From CAYRTD01 sp964528675 (GTDB taxonomy: Bacteria > Bacteroidota > Bacteroidia > Bacteroidales > GCA-2748055), in assembly GCA_964528675.1 (NCBI GenBank), contig CAZGTU010000010.1, forward strand, positions 1 to 64,000: 64,000 nucleotides of DNA, in the 5' to 3' direction. Both the position numbers and the translations under genes were made by a program. Positions 63,534 to 64,000 of this stretch are shown here, piece after piece. Positions within the stretch are counted from its first letter, which is position 1, and each line of letters begins with the position of its first letter. A model generated the notes under the pieces. It did no database searches, was not told where the DNA came from, and saw only the letters and a program-made list of their open reading frames with translations.

Positions 63534-64000
63534 ATGATACCTTTTCAAAACTCGGATAAACCATCCTATGAAGACTTGTTGAAACTAAATCATGAGTTAA
63601 AAAAAGAGAATCAAAAACTTAAAGAGACGATCTCAGAATTCACGAATAATGCAGTTCTTACAAATGAAAGTGAAGACCATGAAAATGCCTCTTCCCTGCA
63701 GGACTATTCTCCTCCATGGTTTTTAGATGAAACTTTTAAGACGGTTACCACAAAACAAAGTGCCGGTCATTCGAAGGATGGTAAAGAAAAGCTGAAGTCC
63801 TATTTAATAAAAATACCTTTACCCAGTCAGTCCTTAAATGAACATGGGCAAATAATTGACGTAAACCCAGCATGGCAGGATGTATTGGGCTATTCAGAAA
63901 ATGAGGTTTCAGGCCGTTACTTTACGCATTTTTTACATCCTGAGTCTAAACCGGTATTTGAAAAAAAATGCTTTTCATTTAAAAATGACCATAGTGTCCT
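63534..64000 (+). CDS. PAS-domain signalling protein, 5' part (runs off the window)
   Basis: From ATG 63534 the frame stays open to the window edge (155 codons). Residues 10-35 form a coiled coil (DLLKLNHELKKENQKLKET). A PAS domain starts at about residue 100: SLNEHGQIIDVNPAWQDVLGYSENEVSGRYF then FLHPESKPVFEKK. This layout is that of PAS-containing histidine kinases or diguanylate-type sensors. No membrane segment is seen so far. The neighbouring hybrid kinase has similar PAS domains, so the two may belong to one signalling set. The C-terminal output domain lies beyond the window. Confidence 0.8.
   Translation, partial: MIPFQNSDKPSYEDLLKLNHELKKENQKLKETISEFTNNAVLTNESEDHENASSLQDYSPPWFLDETFKTVTTKQSAGHSKDGKEKLKSYLIKIPLPSQSLNEHGQIIDVNPAWQDVLGYSENEVSGRYFTHFLHPESKPVFEKKCFSFKNDHSV

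Overview
The window looks like a chromosomal segment of a marine or sediment-type Bacteroidota, probably Bacteroidales/Marinilabiliales-like; this placement is inferred from gene content, not from a marker gene. The signs are two SusC/SusD pairs, an ECF sigma/FecR anti-sigma pair, many short-signal lipoproteins with Bacteroidota-type lipoboxes, C-terminal type IX secretion (T9SS) sorting tails, S1 sulfatases, AT-rich spacers and almost no Shine-Dalgarno sequences. No rRNA, tRNA, CRISPR array or intact insertion sequence was seen.

Layout. 1-5.2 kb is accessory DNA: a NYN/LOTUS nuclease-like gene, a minimal nucleotidyltransferase (MNT) gene followed by a broken second ORF, a PQQ-propeller lipoprotein, a YefM-YoeB toxin-antitoxin pair and a small secreted protein with five LExWM repeats. 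A PflX-like radical SAM gene (5.3-6.2 kb) ends at a strong bidirectional terminator. 6.2-10.7 kb (minus) is a TonB-dependent receptor plus a large surface lipoprotein. A serine hydrolase follows.

12.8-27.2 kb (plus) is a polysaccharide utilisation locus (PUL) that I read as xylan- or xylo-oligosaccharide-directed: ECF sigma, FecR anti-sigma, SusC with an STN signalling domain, SusD, a lipoprotein with a T9SS tail, an Lgt paralogue, an ADP-ribosylglycohydrolase-fold protein, a GH43 and a GH120 beta-xylosidase. A sortilin-like BNR protein lies at 27.8-31.1 kb.

31.4-54.5 kb (minus) is a second PUL that I read as mannose-directed with a sulfated substrate: lipoprotein/T9SS paralogue, second Lgt paralogue, propeller protein with T9SS tail, SusC without STN, SusD, class I mannose-6-phosphate isomerase, MFS sugar transporter, ROK kinase, GH63-like glycosidase, a GH92-SGNH esterase fusion, two S1 sulfatases around a second propeller lipoprotein, and a GntR/UTRA regulator at the distal end. 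Inferred flow: surface binding and import by SusCD, desulfation/deacylation and trimming in the periplasm, uptake by MFS, then ROK phosphorylation and isomerisation to fructose-6-phosphate.

54.8-64 kb is a phosphotriesterase-fold lipoprotein, a deletion scar joining a headless type III restriction subunit to a tailless rhodanese, a soluble PocR/PAS hybrid histidine kinase, a DsrE-family fragment cut by a palindromic repeat, and the start of another PAS protein running off the window.

The most unusual points are: (1) the same two-gene module, a lipoprotein with a CYEF N-terminus and T9SS tail next to an lgt paralogue, occurs in both PULs in different arrangements; (2) the GH92 has Gln where I expect the catalytic acid Glu, a change known from mannosyl-phosphate-cleaving GH92 enzymes, and it is fused to an SGNH esterase; (3) the secreted LExWM repeat protein; and (4) several dispersed palindromic repeat families, one of which sits at a gene truncation.
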